Shown here in pieces: positions 46,014 to 55,633 of a stretch of 64,000 bases of DNA. Origin of the DNA: Pseudoalteromonas luteoviolacea B = ATCC 29581 (lineage in GTDB: Bacteria > Pseudomonadota > Gammaproteobacteria > Enterobacterales > Alteromonadaceae); contig CAPN01000004.1 of the NCBI GenBank assembly GCA_000333235.1, forward strand, positions 1-64,000, written 5' to 3'. The notes under the pieces are model-generated. The model did no database searches and was not told the origin of the DNA. It was given only the letters and a program-made list of their open reading frames with translations. The position numbers and the translations under genes are program-made. Numbering within the stretch: the first letter of the stretch is position 1; each line of letters opens with the position of its first letter.

Positions 46014-48608
46014 CTACTGTACGTTACCTTCAAGGAAATCTTGGGCAAAACGCTGTAAAACCCCACCTGCCTCGTAAATAGATACTTCTTCTGCTGTATC
46101 TAATCGACATGTCACTGGAGCTTCAATGGTTTCTCCATTACGACGGTTTATCACTAACGTCAGTGTTGTACCTGGAGTACGTTCACCTTTCACGTCATAC
46201 GTTTCTGTCCCATCTAGCCCAAGCGTAATTCGATTTGTTCCGTCTTTAAACTCTAAAGGCAACACCCCCATACCAATCAAGTTAGTACGGTGAATACGTT
46301 CGAATCCTTCCGCAACAATCGCTTCAACCCCAGCTAAACGTACACCTTTTGCGGCCCAGTCACGGGATGAACCTTGACCATAATCAGCGCCAGCGACAAT
46401 GATCAAAGGTTGTTTACGTTCCATATAAGTTTCAATGGCTTCCCACATCCGAGTTACTTGACCTTCTGGCTCAATACGTGCGAGCGAACCTTGCTTCACA
46501 TTACCCGTTTCATCGCGCACCATTTCATTAAACAATTTTGGGTTTGCAAACGTTGCACGCTGAGCCGTTAAATGATCTCCTCGATGCGTGGCATAGGAGT
46601 TAAAGTCCTCTTCTGGCAAGCCCATTTTATGTAAGTATTCACCCGCCGCACTATCAAGCATAATGGCATTCGATGGTGATAAATGATCTGTCGTGATGTT
46701 ATCGCCAAGCACCGCAAGAGGTCGCATTCCTGTTAACGTACGTGGTGCAGCAAGAGCGCCTTCCCAATAAGGAGGGCGACGAATATAAGTACTCATCGGA
46801 CGCCAGTCATACAGTGGATTAATGTGTTCACCGTAATCCACACTCAAATCAAACATTGGGTCGTAAATGGCTCTAAATTGCTCTGGTTTTACGCTCTTAG
46901 CAATCACCGCATCGATTTCTTCATCACTTGGCCAAATGTCTTTTAAAGTAACTGGATTGCCTTTTTGATCGTGACCTAATATTCCAGTTTCAATGTCAAA
47001 GCGCACACTACCAGCAATGGCATAGGCAACAACCAAAGGTGGTGAGGCTAAGAACGCTTGTTTCGCATAAGGATGAATGCGTCCATCAAAATTACGATTT
47101 CCAGAAAGTACAGCGGTTGCATACAAATCGCGGTCGATGATCTCTTGTTGGATCACTGGATCTAACGCTCCGCTCATCCCATTACACGTTGTACAAGCAA
47201 ACGCGACCACACCAAAGCCTAATTGCTCTAGTTCAGGCAGTAAATTTGCTTCTTCCATATAAGATTTAACGACTTTAGAGCCTGGAGCAAAAGACGTTTT
47301 CACCCACGGCTTACGCGCTAGACCTTTAGCATTGGCATTACGAGCGAGTAAACCTGCCGCAACGACGTTGCGAGGGTTTGAGGTGTTAGTACAACTCGTA
47401 ATCGCCGCGATGATCACGGCGCCATCAGGCATCTTACCGTCTTCTTGAACGTAATCTTTTACAATACCTTGGTCCGCCAGTTCAGTGGTTGCCACGCGAC
47501 GATGCGGATTTGACGGGCCAGCTAAGTTTCGAGTAACGGTCGATAAATCAAATTTCAATACACGTTCATAATGAGCGTTATCTAGACTATCTGCCCAAAG
47601 ACCTGTGTGTTTTGCGTAATGTTCAACCAACTGCACTTGTTCTTCATCGCGACCTGTTAATCGCAAGTAATCAATCGTTTTTTCATCAATATAGAACATG
47701 GCTGCAGTTGCACCATACTCAGGTGTCATATTAGAAATAGTCGCTCTGTCACCTAAGCTCAAACTCTTTGTTCCGTCGCCAAAAAACTCTAGGTAGGCGG
47801 AAACTACACGCTCTTTGCGTAAGAATTCAGTGATCGCAAGTACTATATCGGTTGCCGTGATCCCCGGTTTACGCTCACCAACTAGCTCAACCCCTACAAT
47901 ATCCGGTAAACGCATATAAGAAGCACGACCAAGCATGACGCTTTCCGCTTCTAAGCCACCGACACCAATTGCAATCACGCCTAGCGCATCAACGTGTGGC
48001 GTGTGGCTGTCTGTTCCGACTAATGTATCTGGAAATGCCACACCGTCTCGTACTTGCACAACCGGTGACATTTTTTCAAGGTTAATTTGGTGCAAAATAC
48101 CATTTCCTGGCGGTATTACATCCACGTTTTTAAAGGCTGTTTTGGTCCAATTAATGAAGTGAAAACGATCTTCATTTCGACGATCTTCAACCGCTCTATT
48201 CTTTTCAAAAGCGTCTTTATCGTAGCCACCATGTTCAACCGCCAACGAATGGTCAACAATCAGCTGAGTGGGTACAACTGGGTTTACTTTGGCTGGATCG
48301 CCTCCTTTTTCGGCGATCGCATCACGCAAACCAGCTAAATCCACCAGCGCGGTTTGACCTAAAATATCGTGACACACAACGCGTGCTGGGAACCACGGAA
48401 AGTCTAAATCACGGCGACGCTCAATAATTTGTTTTAATGAATCAGTAAGTACAGCCGGTTCACAGCGGCGCACAAGGTTCTCTGCTAATACGCGAGAGGT
48501 ATAAGGCAGCCCATCGTAAGCACCCGGTTTAATTGCTTCAATCGCTTCACGGGTATCATAAAAGTCTAAGTTTGTATTTGGTAATTTTTTGCGGTATTGC
48601 GTATTCAT
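46014..48608 (-). CDS. acnD: Fe/S-dependent 2-methylcitrate dehydratase AcnD
   Basis: An 864-residue aconitase-superfamily enzyme. The 4Fe-4S cysteines lie in TSCTNTSNPRN and ACTTCNGMSG; VVGTDSHTPH-type and GSSRDWAAKG motifs are also clear. ATG 48608 starts MNTQYRKKLPNTNLDFYDTR, matching family starts, rather than 48662. It replaces PrpD in this version of the methylcitrate pathway and needs PrpF, which follows. Confidence 0.95.
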   Translation of the reverse strand: MNTQYRKKLPNTNLDFYDTREAIEAIKPGAYDGLPYTSRVLAENLVRRCEPAVLTDSLKQIIERRRDLDFPWFPARVVCHDILGQTALVDLAGLRDAIAEKGGDPAKVNPVVPTQLIVDHSLAVEHGGYDKDAFEKNRAVEDRRNEDRFHFINWTKTAFKNVDVIPPGNGILHQINLEKMSPVVQVRDGVAFPDTLVGTDSHTPHVDALGVIAIGVGGLEAESVMLGRASYMRLPDIVGVELVGERKPGITATDIVLAITEFLRKERVVSAYLEFFGDGTKSLSLGDRATISNMTPEYGATAAMFYIDEKTIDYLRLTGRDEEQVQLVEHYAKHTGLWADSLDNAHYERVLKFDLSTVTRNLAGPSNPHRRVATTELADQGIVKDYVQEDGKMPDGAVIIAAITSCTNTSNPRNVVAAGLLARNANAKGLARKPWVKTSFAPGSKVVKSYMEEANLLPELEQLGFGVVAFACTTCNGMSGALDPVIQQEIIDRDLYATAVLSGNRNFDGRIHPYAKQAFLASPPLVVAYAIAGSVRFDIETGILGHDQKGNPVTLKDIWPSDEEIDAVIAKSVKPEQFRAIYDPMFDLSVDYGEHINPLYDWRPMSTYIRRPPYWEGALAAPRTLTGMRPLAVLGDNITTDHLSPSNAIMLDSAAGEYLHKMGLPEEDFNSYATHRGDHLTAQRATFANPKLFNEMVRDETGNVKQGSLARIEPEGQVTRMWEAIETYMERKQPLIIVAGADYGQGSSRDWAAKGVRLAGVEAIVAEGFERIHRTNLIGMGVLPLEFKDGTNRITLGLDGTETYDVKGERTPGTTLTLVINRRNGETIEAPVTCRLDTAEEVSIYEAGGVLQRFAQDFLEGNVQ

Positions 48609-48680
48609 ATCAATATCCAACTGCAATCGGTGACAAAAAAGGCGACAGTCGCCGCCTTCCATTATTTCAAGGGCAAGATG

Positions 48681-49802
48681 TTAGCGCTCAGCAATCGGCG
48701 TTACTTTACGCAAATCTTCACCTGTGTATTCAGCTGATGGACGAATAATGCGGTTATCTGCGCGCTGTTCCATAACATGTGCAGCCCAACCTGTTAAACG
48801 TGACATTACGAAAATCGGCGTAAATAACTTTGTTGGAATACCCATAAAGTGATACGCAGAGGCGTGGAAAAAGTCGGCGTTACAGAAGAGCTTTTTCTCG
48901 CGCCACATCACCGCTTCGCAGCGCACAGAGACCGGATAAAGCACTGAGTCACCGACATCAGCTGCCAATTTCTCTGACCATAATTTAATGATTTCGTTAC
49001 GTGGATCTGATTCTGAGTAAATCGCATGACCAAAACCCATGATTTTCTCTTTGCGAGCCAACATCCCCATCATTTCTTCTTCTGCATGATCAGCAGACGT
49101 AAAACGTTCAATCATCTCCATCGCGGCTTCGTTTGCACCGCCATGAAGTGGACCACGAAGTGACCCAATTGCACCGGTAACACATGAATGCATGTCAGAA
49201 AGCGTTGAAGCACACACTCGCGCGGTAAACGTTGACGCATTAAATTCATGCTCTGCATACAGAATAAGTGAAACATGCATGACACGCTCATGTAGTTCAG
49301 ACGGTTTCTTACCATGTAACATATGTAAGAAATGTGCACCGATTGAGTCGTCATCTGTTTCCACGTCTACTCGCACACCATCATGACTAAAGCGATACCA
49401 ATAACAAATGATACTTGGGAAAGCCGCTAACATGCGATCGGTTACTTGTTGTTGCATATCGAAGTTCGCTTCACCTTCTAGGTTGCCTAACATCGAACAG
49501 CCTGTGCGCAACACATCCATTGGGTGCGCATCTGCAGGAATACGCTCAAGTACGTCTTTAAGTGCTTGTGGTAAACCGCGCATGCCTTTTAACTGCGCTT
49601 TATATTCATTAAGTTGTGCTTGTGTTGGAAGTACACCTTTGAGGATCAAGTAAGCGACTTCTTCAAATTGGCAGTTTTCAGCTAAATCTTTTACGTCATA
49701 ACCTCGATAAGTTAAGCCTGAACCTGATTTACCAACCGTTGAAAGTGCTGTCTTTCCTGCAACTTGTCCGCGCAAACCTGCGCCGCTTAATACTTTCGCC
49801 AT
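48681..49802 (-). CDS. prpC: 2-methylcitrate synthase PrpC
   Basis: A 373-residue citrate-synthase-family enzyme condensing propionyl-CoA with oxaloacetate. Active-site histidines lie in RGPLHGGANEAAMEM and GFGHAIYSESDPR, and the catalytic aspartate in FCNADFFHASAYHFMGIP. ATG 49802 is preceded by AGGAG; the in-frame extension to 49853 has no homology. It sits between prpB and acnD. Confidence 0.95.
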   Translation of the reverse strand: MAKVLSGAGLRGQVAGKTALSTVGKSGSGLTYRGYDVKDLAENCQFEEVAYLILKGVLPTQAQLNEYKAQLKGMRGLPQALKDVLERIPADAHPMDVLRTGCSMLGNLEGEANFDMQQQVTDRMLAAFPSIICYWYRFSHDGVRVDVETDDDSIGAHFLHMLHGKKPSELHERVMHVSLILYAEHEFNASTFTARVCASTLSDMHSCVTGAIGSLRGPLHGGANEAAMEMIERFTSADHAEEEMMGMLARKEKIMGFGHAIYSESDPRNEIIKLWSEKLAADVGDSVLYPVSVRCEAVMWREKKLFCNADFFHASAYHFMGIPTKLFTPIFVMSRLTGWAAHVMEQRADNRIIRPSAEYTGEDLRKVTPIAER

Positions 49803-49903
49803 TTTGTTGTCTCCTGAAATTTTACCTGCTGTTTTATTTGCTATAGCCGCCAAGTCGACGACCTGCTAGTTGGCGTGTAGCCGCACGCCTTGCATAATTT
49901 GAA

Positions 49904-50782
49904 TTATTTATTTTTGCCTTGAGCAAACAAACTATCTAATTTTTGCTCATAATCGTGATAGCCAAGGTAGTCGTATAAATCCATACGAGTTTGCATTGAA
50001 TCAATGACCGCTTTTTGATCGCCATTTGCAAGAATAGACTGATATACCATTTCTGCCGCTTTATTCATGGCTCTGAATGCACTTAATGGATATAGCACCA
50101 TGCTCACCCCCCAGTCACCCAATTCCTTTTTATTCCAAAGCTCGGTTTGACCAAACTCGGTAATATTAGCCAAAACAGGAACATCAAGCGCTTCAGTGAA
50201 AGCACGATAATGCTCTTCTGTTTTCACTGCTTCTGCAAAAATACCGTCAGCACCAGCTGCGACATAAGCCTTCGCTCGCTCAAGTGCTTTTTCAAGCCCT
50301 TCTTGTGCAAATGCATCCGTACGCGCCATGATGAAAAAATTAGGATCGGTGCGCGCATCAACCGCTGCTTTAATGCGATCAACCATTTCTTCTTTCGATA
50401 CGATCTCTTTATTTGGGCGATGACCACAGCGCTTTTGTGCGACTTGGTCTTCAATATGAACCGCTGCTGCACCTGCCTTTTCCATGTCTTTAATGGTTTT
50501 GGCAATGTTAAACGCTCCACCCCAACCCGTATCGATATCAACCATTAAAGGTAAATCACACGCGGCGGTAATACGATAAACATCAGCCAGTACGTCATTT
50601 AGCGACGTCATGCCCAAATCAGGTAGTCCATACGACGCGTTAGCAACGCCCCCACCTGATAAATAAATAGCTTGATGACCGATTTTTTTTGCCATTATGG
50701 CACTGTAGGCGTTGATGGTTCCGACGATTTGAAGCGGTTGATTTGCTGCTAATGCGTCACGAAATTTTTTTCCTGCACTCAT
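49904..50782 (-). CDS. prpB: Methylisocitrate lyase PrpB
   Basis: A 292-residue PEP-mutase/isocitrate-lyase-fold enzyme splitting 2-methylisocitrate into pyruvate and succinate. Motifs: [30 protein letters not shown] and the catalytic [12 protein letters not shown]. It overlaps the GntR regulator gene by 4 bp, giving the order prpR-prpB-prpC-acnD-prpF. Confidence 0.95.
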   Translation of the reverse strand: MSAGKKFRDALAANQPLQIVGTINAYSAIMAKKIGHQAIYLSGGGVANASYGLPDLGMTSLNDVLADVYRITAACDLPLMVDIDTGWGGAFNIAKTIKDMEKAGAAAVHIEDQVAQKRCGHRPNKEIVSKEEMVDRIKAAVDARTDPNFFIMARTDAFAQEGLEKALERAKAYVAAGADGIFAEAVKTEEHYRAFTEALDVPVLANITEFGQTELWNKKELGDWGVSMVLYPLSAFRAMNKAAEMVYQSILANGDQKAVIDSMQTRMDLYDYLGYHDYEQKLDSLFAQGKNK

Positions 50783-51462
50783 GATGTTCTCTCTTTGCTG
50801 TTGTCGCTCGAAAGCTTATTTGCAATGTTATTTTTAGAATATTGAATATGTCTGCGCATTAGCATTTCTGCTAATTCTGGATCGCGGTTACGAATAGCGC
50901 GCACAATATGTTGGTGTTCGTCAAACGCCGTTGTCACACGGGGACCCGCCATACCTAATTGCACTCGATACATACGGATAAGGTGATACATGCCGTTTAC
51001 CAACATCGTAATAAGGTGGTTATTTTTACTACCCAAAATAATGCGGTAATGAAAGTCAACATCGCCAGCTTCTTGGTAATAAGACTCGCCGCTCTTTACA
51101 TTGCTAGCGTGGTGATTTAAGAGTTGTGTTAAGCCATTAATGTCTTCATCACTCATGTTAAGTGCGGCTAATCGCGCTGCCATGCCTTCAAGCGACTCTC
51201 GAACTTGATATAACTCTTCAAGACCTGCTTGACTTAAGGCCACGACACGAGCGCCAACATTCGCTTTACGTTCTACAATATGACACGCTTCCAAACGATT
51301 TATCGCTTCACGGATCACCGCTCGACTCACCGCATACTTTGTCGACAATTCTGTTTCACTCAGCTTAGTGCCAGAGGGGATCTCTCCCTCTACAATGGCC
51401 TTTCTAAGGCTGAAAAAAGTCTTATCAGACGACGTTACTGCTTGTTCAGTAAATAGACTCAT
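50779..51462 (-). CDS. prpR: GntR/FadR-type regulator of the methylcitrate operon
   Basis: A 227-residue protein: GntR winged helix (about 12-75: [35 protein letters not shown]) and an FCD ligand domain (about 85-215) with metal-ligand-type residues ([30 protein letters not shown]). ATG 51462 is chosen; the 59-residue upstream extension is hydrophobic and lies over operator DNA. It differs from the sigma-54 PrpR of enterics. It likely represses its own operon through the TTGTCGACAA-type sites upstream. Confidence 0.9.
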   Translation of the reverse strand: MSLFTEQAVTSSDKTFFSLRKAIVEGEIPSGTKLSETELSTKYAVSRAVIREAINRLEACHIVERKANVGARVVALSQAGLEELYQVRESLEGMAARLAALNMSDEDINGLTQLLNHHASNVKSGESYYQEAGDVDFHYRIILGSKNNHLITMLVNGMYHLIRMYRVQLGMAGPRVTTAFDEHQHIVRAIRNRDPELAEMLMRRHIQYSKNNIANKLSSDNSKERTS

Positions 51463-51487
51463 ACAGCATTTTTTAGTGTAAACCAAC

Positions 51488-51555
51488 AAATTGTAGACAA
51501 TACTAGCAGTAAACAGGAAGAGATCAACCAAAATCACACAAATTGTCGACAAAAG
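51488..51555. promoter_or_regulatory. Two GntR-type operators upstream of the prp operon
   Basis: TTGTAGACAA (51491-51500) and the perfect palindrome TTGTCGACAA (51543-51552) lie 29 and 81 bp upstream of the regulator ATG. Both fit FadR-subfamily operators (inverted TTGT/ACAA arms). Confidence 0.65.
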
Positions 51556-51623
51556 TATCATTGCGATTACGATCGAGGAACAGAGAACTGATGTACCTCT
51601 CGACACGAAATTGGCCAACGCAC

Positions 51624-51636
51624 TTTGTCGACATTT
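51624..51636. promoter_or_regulatory. Third TGTCGACA operator-like site
   Basis: TTTGTCGACATTT, with the perfect core TGTCGACA at 51626-51633, is a further copy of the prp operator motif. It is nearer the divergent solute-binding gene and may extend control to it. Confidence 0.45.
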
Positions 51637-51763
51637 CAATCACTCTAGTCAATCTGCTTGAGGAAGGCCACCCTATCAGCTTGGTTCCATATCTAAATTT
51701 TCAGCACTGTCGAATTAGGTCTTCTATACTTAACTGGTCAATAAATAGAGTGAGGGGCCGATT

Positions 51764-52498
51764 TTGTCGAAATTAATCAGGCAAGTCGCAGGATTATTTT
51801 TTGCTGTTACGTCGTGCTTTAGTTACTCTAAAGTACTTGTGTTAACTGAACTTTCTCCACCCTACCAAATAACACTGAACAATCAAATTACCGGCAGCAG
51901 CACTGAATTAGTAAAAGCTATCTTAACAAAAGCACAGATTAACCATGAGATCGCTATGGTTCCATGGGCTCGAGCCTTACACTTAGCTACAAATAAACCC
52001 AATACCTTAATTTTTAGTATCGCAAAAACACAAGAACGCGAGGCTCATTTTGAGTGGATTGGTCCAGTCGCGACCTTTGAACTAGGGTTTGTTTCATTGA
52101 AGCATCGAAATGACTTAGACTTCAACGATTTCAACAAGGCAAAAAACTACACGGTGGTGGTGCAGCGTAATGACATTGCACAACAAGTACTGACAAGCTT
52201 GGGCTTCGACGTTATTGAAACTCGAGATATTCATCATTCTTACAATTTACTCCTCAACAATAAAGTGGATCTCTTAGTTGACGACAGATTGTTTTTACCT
52301 GACATGGCACGGCAACTTAATTTGCCGGATGATCAATTTAAATTTATCACGGCAATACCCGCTCTAGCGATAAACGGTTATTTGGCAGCGAATCGACATA
52401 TGGATCAAGCGCAGTTAGACGCCATAAAAAAAGCCTATATGGACTTAGTCGATAGTGATGTTTATCGCGCTGCTCTAATCAATAATGGAAAAGAATAA
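51764..52498 (+). CDS. Orphan periplasmic solute-binding protein (SBP_bac_3-like)
   Basis: A 244-residue exported protein (signal about 1-22). It shows VLTELSPPYQITLNNQITGSSTELVKAI, HEIAMVPWARALHLA, a TLIFSIAKTQEREAHFEWIGPVA stretch and a second-lobe VVQRNDIAQQVL. The start is TTG 51764, with GAGGGG 6 bp before it. It is divergent from prpR and shares the region containing prp operator-like sites, but no transporter is present. Confidence 0.8.
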   Translation: MSKLIRQVAGLFFAVTSCFSYSKVLVLTELSPPYQITLNNQITGSSTELVKAILTKAQINHEIAMVPWARALHLATNKPNTLIFSIAKTQEREAHFEWIGPVATFELGFVSLKHRNDLDFNDFNKAKNYTVVVQRNDIAQQVLTSLGFDVIETRDIHHSYNLLLNNKVDLLVDDRLFLPDMARQLNLPDDQFKFITAIPALAINGYLAANRHMDQAQLDAIKKAYMDLVDSDVYRAALINNGKE

Positions 52499-52575
52499 AC
52501 AGGAAAAAGAACAAAATGAGCAAAGAGGCATAACCAAACAGGATACTTAAATATAAGAAGAGCAAAAATGAAAAA

Positions 52576-52594
52576 AGCAGGCAAAATGCCTGCT
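52576..52594. terminator. Bidirectional terminator next to the cold-shock gene
   Basis: AGCAGGCA-AAA-TGCCTGCT with A-run left and CTTTT right. It terminates the minus-strand csp gene and probably also the plus-strand binding protein gene. Confidence 0.85.
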
Positions 52595-52623
52595 CTTTTA
52601 TACGAATTCTACTCTTTCAAGCA

Positions 52624-52833
52624 TTAAAGCACTTTGATGCTTTCAGCTTGTGGGCCTTTTTGACCTGTAGTAATAGAGAACTCAACTTTTTGGCCTTCTG
52701 CAAGCGTACGGAAACCGTTGCCTTCAATAGCGCTGAAGTGAGCGAATACGTCAGGGCCGTTTTCTTGTGCGATAAAACCAAAGCCTTTTGCTTCATTGAA
52801 CCACTTTACGGTGCCTGTTACAGTTTGTGACAT
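52624..52833 (-). CDS. Cold-shock protein, CspA family
   Basis: A 69-residue cold-shock domain with the RNP motifs KGFGFIAQ and [10 protein letters not shown]. It binds single-stranded RNA/DNA and opens RNA structure. The family has several paralogues per genome, so a specific letter is not assigned. A consensus promoter lies about 150 bp upstream, giving the long leader typical of cold-induced csp mRNAs. Confidence 0.95.
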   Translation of the reverse strand: MSQTVTGTVKWFNEAKGFGFIAQENGPDVFAHFSAIEGNGFRTLAEGQKVEFSITTGQKGPQAESIKVL

Positions 52834-52976
52834 AGTACTAAATCCTAAATATTAAACATTTTGCCCGAAGGCCTAAAAAGATCAAAAAAATACGGAGCTT
52901 AAAACTTCAGGACGATACTACCGCTTTCAAACGCTAAACAACGTAATGGAATTTCAAACGACGGACTTTTCTGTCC
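52834..52976 (-). promoter_or_regulatory. Long 5' leader of the csp mRNA
   Basis: The predicted start near 52976 leaves a leader of about 143 nt, similar in size to the E. coli cspA thermosensitive leader. Near its 5' end GGAC-AGAAAA-GTCC can form a hairpin, and GCCTTCGGGC another near 52890. Thermosensing is inferred. Confidence 0.5.
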
Positions 52977-52982
52977 TTCACC

Positions 52983-53011
52983 ATCATAGGACCAGTGAAA
53001 TAGCAAGTCAA
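52983..53011 (-). promoter_or_regulatory. Sigma-70 promoter of the csp gene
   Basis: On the minus strand TTGACT (53006-53011) and TATGAT (52983-52988) are separated by exactly 17 bp. The rest of the gap up to 53138 shows nothing else. Confidence 0.7.
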
Positions 53012-53138
53012 ACAATTTGCAAGTAATTCTTAAAATAAATTTCCATTCATTTGTTAATGCAAATTCACTAAAAAATCTTCATCTTTGAGGGGGTAGATCA
53101 ATACGAACACGAAAAAATAGCGTAAAATAGAAACACAC

Positions 53139-53843
53139 ATGTCGTATCGGGCTTCTTTTTTGTTTCGTTTACTCATTTGCGCTGCTTTTGCATTTATAAG
53201 CCTCTCGGCTTTTTCCACTGAGGAAGATAGCCTAAGAATCTCTTACCTCAACCATCCGTCTGTTGCGAACATTGCATTGCCTATCGTAAAACAAGCGTAT
53301 CAACGAGCTGGTATAAAAGCCGAGTTTGTTGAACTACCTGCGCATCGTTTATTACAAGAAATCAGTGCGGAACACACTGATGGCGATGTGTTGCATGCCC
53401 AAGAGATCTTTAAGCCCTTTAGCAATATTATAAAAGTTGGCCCACCTATCACCAAAGTAGACTACGTCTTACTGTGTAGCCATAACGTACTATGTGACAA
53501 CTCAGTGTTGATTTCATCGCCTGAAACCATCGTTGCGTCCGATCAATCCATGCGTGTGATTGGTTATCAGTTTCCAAGTGCCAAAGGACGTCGTTTCTAT
53601 CAACTGAATAATCTTGCTCAACTTCCCGAGTTATTGGTGGAAAAGCGATTTAATTATGCAATTTATATTGTATCGACCGAATGGCCTCTGCCAAAAAGCC
53701 TGACGCACCTGAAGATGTATCATCTATTTGAATCAGAGGCGTATCACACGCTACATAAAAAGCATCACGCGATTGCTCAAAAAGTGGGGAAAGCGTTAGA
53801 AATCGAGTTACGTGAGCGTAAAAGGCTAGATAAGCAGTCTTAA
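53139..53843 (+). CDS. Periplasmic solute-binding-like protein
   Basis: A 234-residue exported protein (signal about 1-27) of the bilobed binding-protein type: LRISYLNHPSVANIALPIVKQAYQRAGI, ELPAHRLLQEI, and MRVIGYQFPSAKGRRFYQLNNLAQLPELL in lobe II. Two cysteines (about 111 and 117) could pair. It is convergent with the last gene of the ten-gene operon, overlapping by 4 bp. Ligand unknown. Confidence 0.7.
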   Translation: MSYRASFLFRLLICAAFAFISLSAFSTEEDSLRISYLNHPSVANIALPIVKQAYQRAGIKAEFVELPAHRLLQEISAEHTDGDVLHAQEIFKPFSNIIKVGPPITKVDYVLLCSHNVLCDNSVLISSPETIVASDQSMRVIGYQFPSAKGRRFYQLNNLAQLPELLVEKRFNYAIYIVSTEWPLPKSLTHLKMYHLFESEAYHTLHKKHHAIAQKVGKALEIELRERKRLDKQS

Positions 53844-54544
53844 TATTCAAATTCTAAAGCCAAACGAAAACTGTGATCTTTACCATTGTGCCCAACTTCA
53901 GTAATAAACCCCGCTTCCCATTTTAGTTGCCGCTGCCCAACAAAACGATGTAAACCGATAAATCCAGGGCCAATACCAACAAAATCTTCACCGGCGTAAA
54001 CTTCGATCGCAGGCTGAAAAGCACTCATCCAACGATAACGATATTGAGCACGAAACTCACTCTCCCATTCGTTTTCAATTTCTTTTCCCCACTCATGAAT
54101 CGCAAACGCATTCATCGTGAGGCTCGTACGGCCAAATTCCTTTTCGAATATCAAACCAATCGCTGCTTCATGCGCGGACTCTTTCGTGCGTTTTTCATAT
54201 TCAAACAACAACCCCCAATCTGCCCAGTATTTGCCTTGCTCGACTAACTGCCAACGTGCTTCAATCTCATAGGCAGCAAATGAATAGTTTTCGTCGATAT
54301 CTCTTTCGCCAATCGCGTAACCTTCAAGTGCAAACCCTTCTACAATCGCAAAACCAAAGCCAAGACGCTGTGCTAAATAATTTTGTTCTGCCGTTTGCCG
54401 AGACAATAATCGCCATTCAATTTCTTTTTCATTAGGTAAAACATAAGGATGATAAACTTTGTCGACTACCATTCCATCAGCTCGCACGCTACCCGATAGC
54501 AAAAAGATACTTAGCAGTAATGCAGTAACGATTATAATGCGCAT
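53840..54544 (-). CDS. Probable outer-membrane beta-barrel protein
   Basis: A 234-residue exported protein (signal about 1-22) with alternating aromatic/charged beta strands throughout (WADWGLLFEYEKRTKE, FRAQYRYRWMSAF, WEAGFITEVG) and a C-terminal aromatic, RLALEFEY, as in outer-membrane barrels. No named family recognised. It is the last gene of the ten-gene operon, overlapping the permease gene by 13 bp. It may provide an outer-membrane route or sensor for that system. Confidence 0.65.
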   Translation of the reverse strand: MRIIIVTALLLSIFLLSGSVRADGMVVDKVYHPYVLPNEKEIEWRLLSRQTAEQNYLAQRLGFGFAIVEGFALEGYAIGERDIDENYSFAAYEIEARWQLVEQGKYWADWGLLFEYEKRTKESAHEAAIGLIFEKEFGRTSLTMNAFAIHEWGKEIENEWESEFRAQYRYRWMSAFQPAIEVYAGEDFVGIGPGFIGLHRFVGQRQLKWEAGFITEVGHNGKDHSFRLALEFEY

Positions 54545-55293
54545 GTTTTACTCCTACTTTTTCGACCAACACGAGCAACAAAGGTCAACACCCCTAAAAT
54601 AAACAGGGTACTCATTACAAAAACTCCTAATGATAAAATACTGGGACTCGCTTCGAATCCCACTAAAATCTTTAGTAAGCGTCCACTCACACTGTGTTCA
54701 TCTATCATGGCTCTTAAATCAAACACACTTTGACTCGAGGGAATGACGTCAATTTGTGTTGCAAGATCGAGCGCCATAACCAATTTACTGGCGGCATGAC
54801 AAGCAAAAACCAACATAATAATTTTTCGCAACGGTTTCGCGGCTTCACTCGTAAAGAAAAAATACAATAACGTACACAGACTAAAACAAATGCCCAATCC
54901 TAAAATGGTGCCAATCCATAAAGCTTGTGCGGTATCTGCCCGATAATAACTCACCAAGTAAGTTAGAAAATTACTTAAATATAAGGTTATACCGACCACC
55001 AGCGTAACGCTGGGCCACACCGATTCAACGCGAACACACGAAATTAACAAGCCTAAATACAATAGAAAAAACAACCCCATTTGGCTTAATTCATACCCCC
55101 TATAATCAAACCATTGGCTAATAACCCCCGCTCCAGTTAAATACGCAAAACTGATAAAAAGGCCAACTACAGAGGCAATTAAACTGTGTCGAATTGTAAT
55201 AGGCCGCATTACCAACGATTGACGCAACAACACCCACAGTAAGGCGATGGGCAAACACTGATTAATTGTGATCACGACTGTGTTAAGAAGCAT
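54532..55293 (-). CDS. Degenerate FTR1-like membrane permease
   Basis: A 253-residue protein with about seven hydrophobic helices. Its C-terminal part, VFDLRAMIDEHSVSGRLLKILVGFEASPS, matches the end of EfeU/FTR1 iron permeases, and it follows an EfeO-type cupredoxin gene. However, the iron-binding REGLE motifs are missing: TM1 has NQCLP (about 11-15) and no second REGxE is seen. It may transport something else or act as an electron or metal sensor subunit. Assignment rests on fold pattern and context. Confidence 0.6.
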   Translation of the reverse strand: MLLNTVVITINQCLPIALLWVLLRQSLVMRPITIRHSLIASVVGLFISFAYLTGAGVISQWFDYRGYELSQMGLFFLLYLGLLISCVRVESVWPSVTLVVGITLYLSNFLTYLVSYYRADTAQALWIGTILGLGICFSLCTLLYFFFTSEAAKPLRKIIMLVFACHAASKLVMALDLATQIDVIPSSQSVFDLRAMIDEHSVSGRLLKILVGFEASPSILSLGVFVMSTLFILGVLTFVARVGRKSRSKTCAL

Positions 55294-55633
55294 CGTTTAC
55301 CGCCTTAACAATCACTTTTCCTTGCGCTGTATTAGGTGAAAACTCGCCAAAAAAACGATATTCTCCGACGGACAAAGGTCCGATATAAATGACATTTTTA
55401 CGCCCGGGAAACAGTACTTTTTCGCGATTGAGATCGAAACTATCAAACTCTTCTGGTTCAATATCCTTATTTTCAATGATTAAACGCACTTTCTTTCCAG
55501 CTGGTATCTCGACCACAGAAGGTGAAAAAAGGTGATTTTCTAAGGTAATAAAAACACTGTCATCGCGAGCAATCGCATTACTCGATAAAACAAGGTTGGT
55601 GGCAAAAATACTGAGTCTCAGGAACAGCTTCAC
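55283..55633 (-). CDS. EfeO-type cupredoxin-like periplasmic protein
   Basis: A 116-residue exported protein (signal about 1-22) with ENHLFSPSVVEIPAGKKVRLIIENKD, then EEFDSFDLNREKVLFPGRK and SVGEYRFFGEFSPNTAQGKVIV. This is the cupredoxin_1 form that accompanies FTR1-type permeases. It has no cysteine in the mature part, so a type 1 copper site is unlikely; acidic residues (EPEEFDSFD) could bind iron. It overlaps both neighbours (HK by 4 bp, permease by 11 bp). Confidence 0.8.
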   Translation of the reverse strand: MKLFLRLSIFATNLVLSSNAIARDDSVFITLENHLFSPSVVEIPAGKKVRLIIENKDIEPEEFDSFDLNREKVLFPGRKNVIYIGPLSVGEYRFFGEFSPNTAQGKVIVKAVNDAS

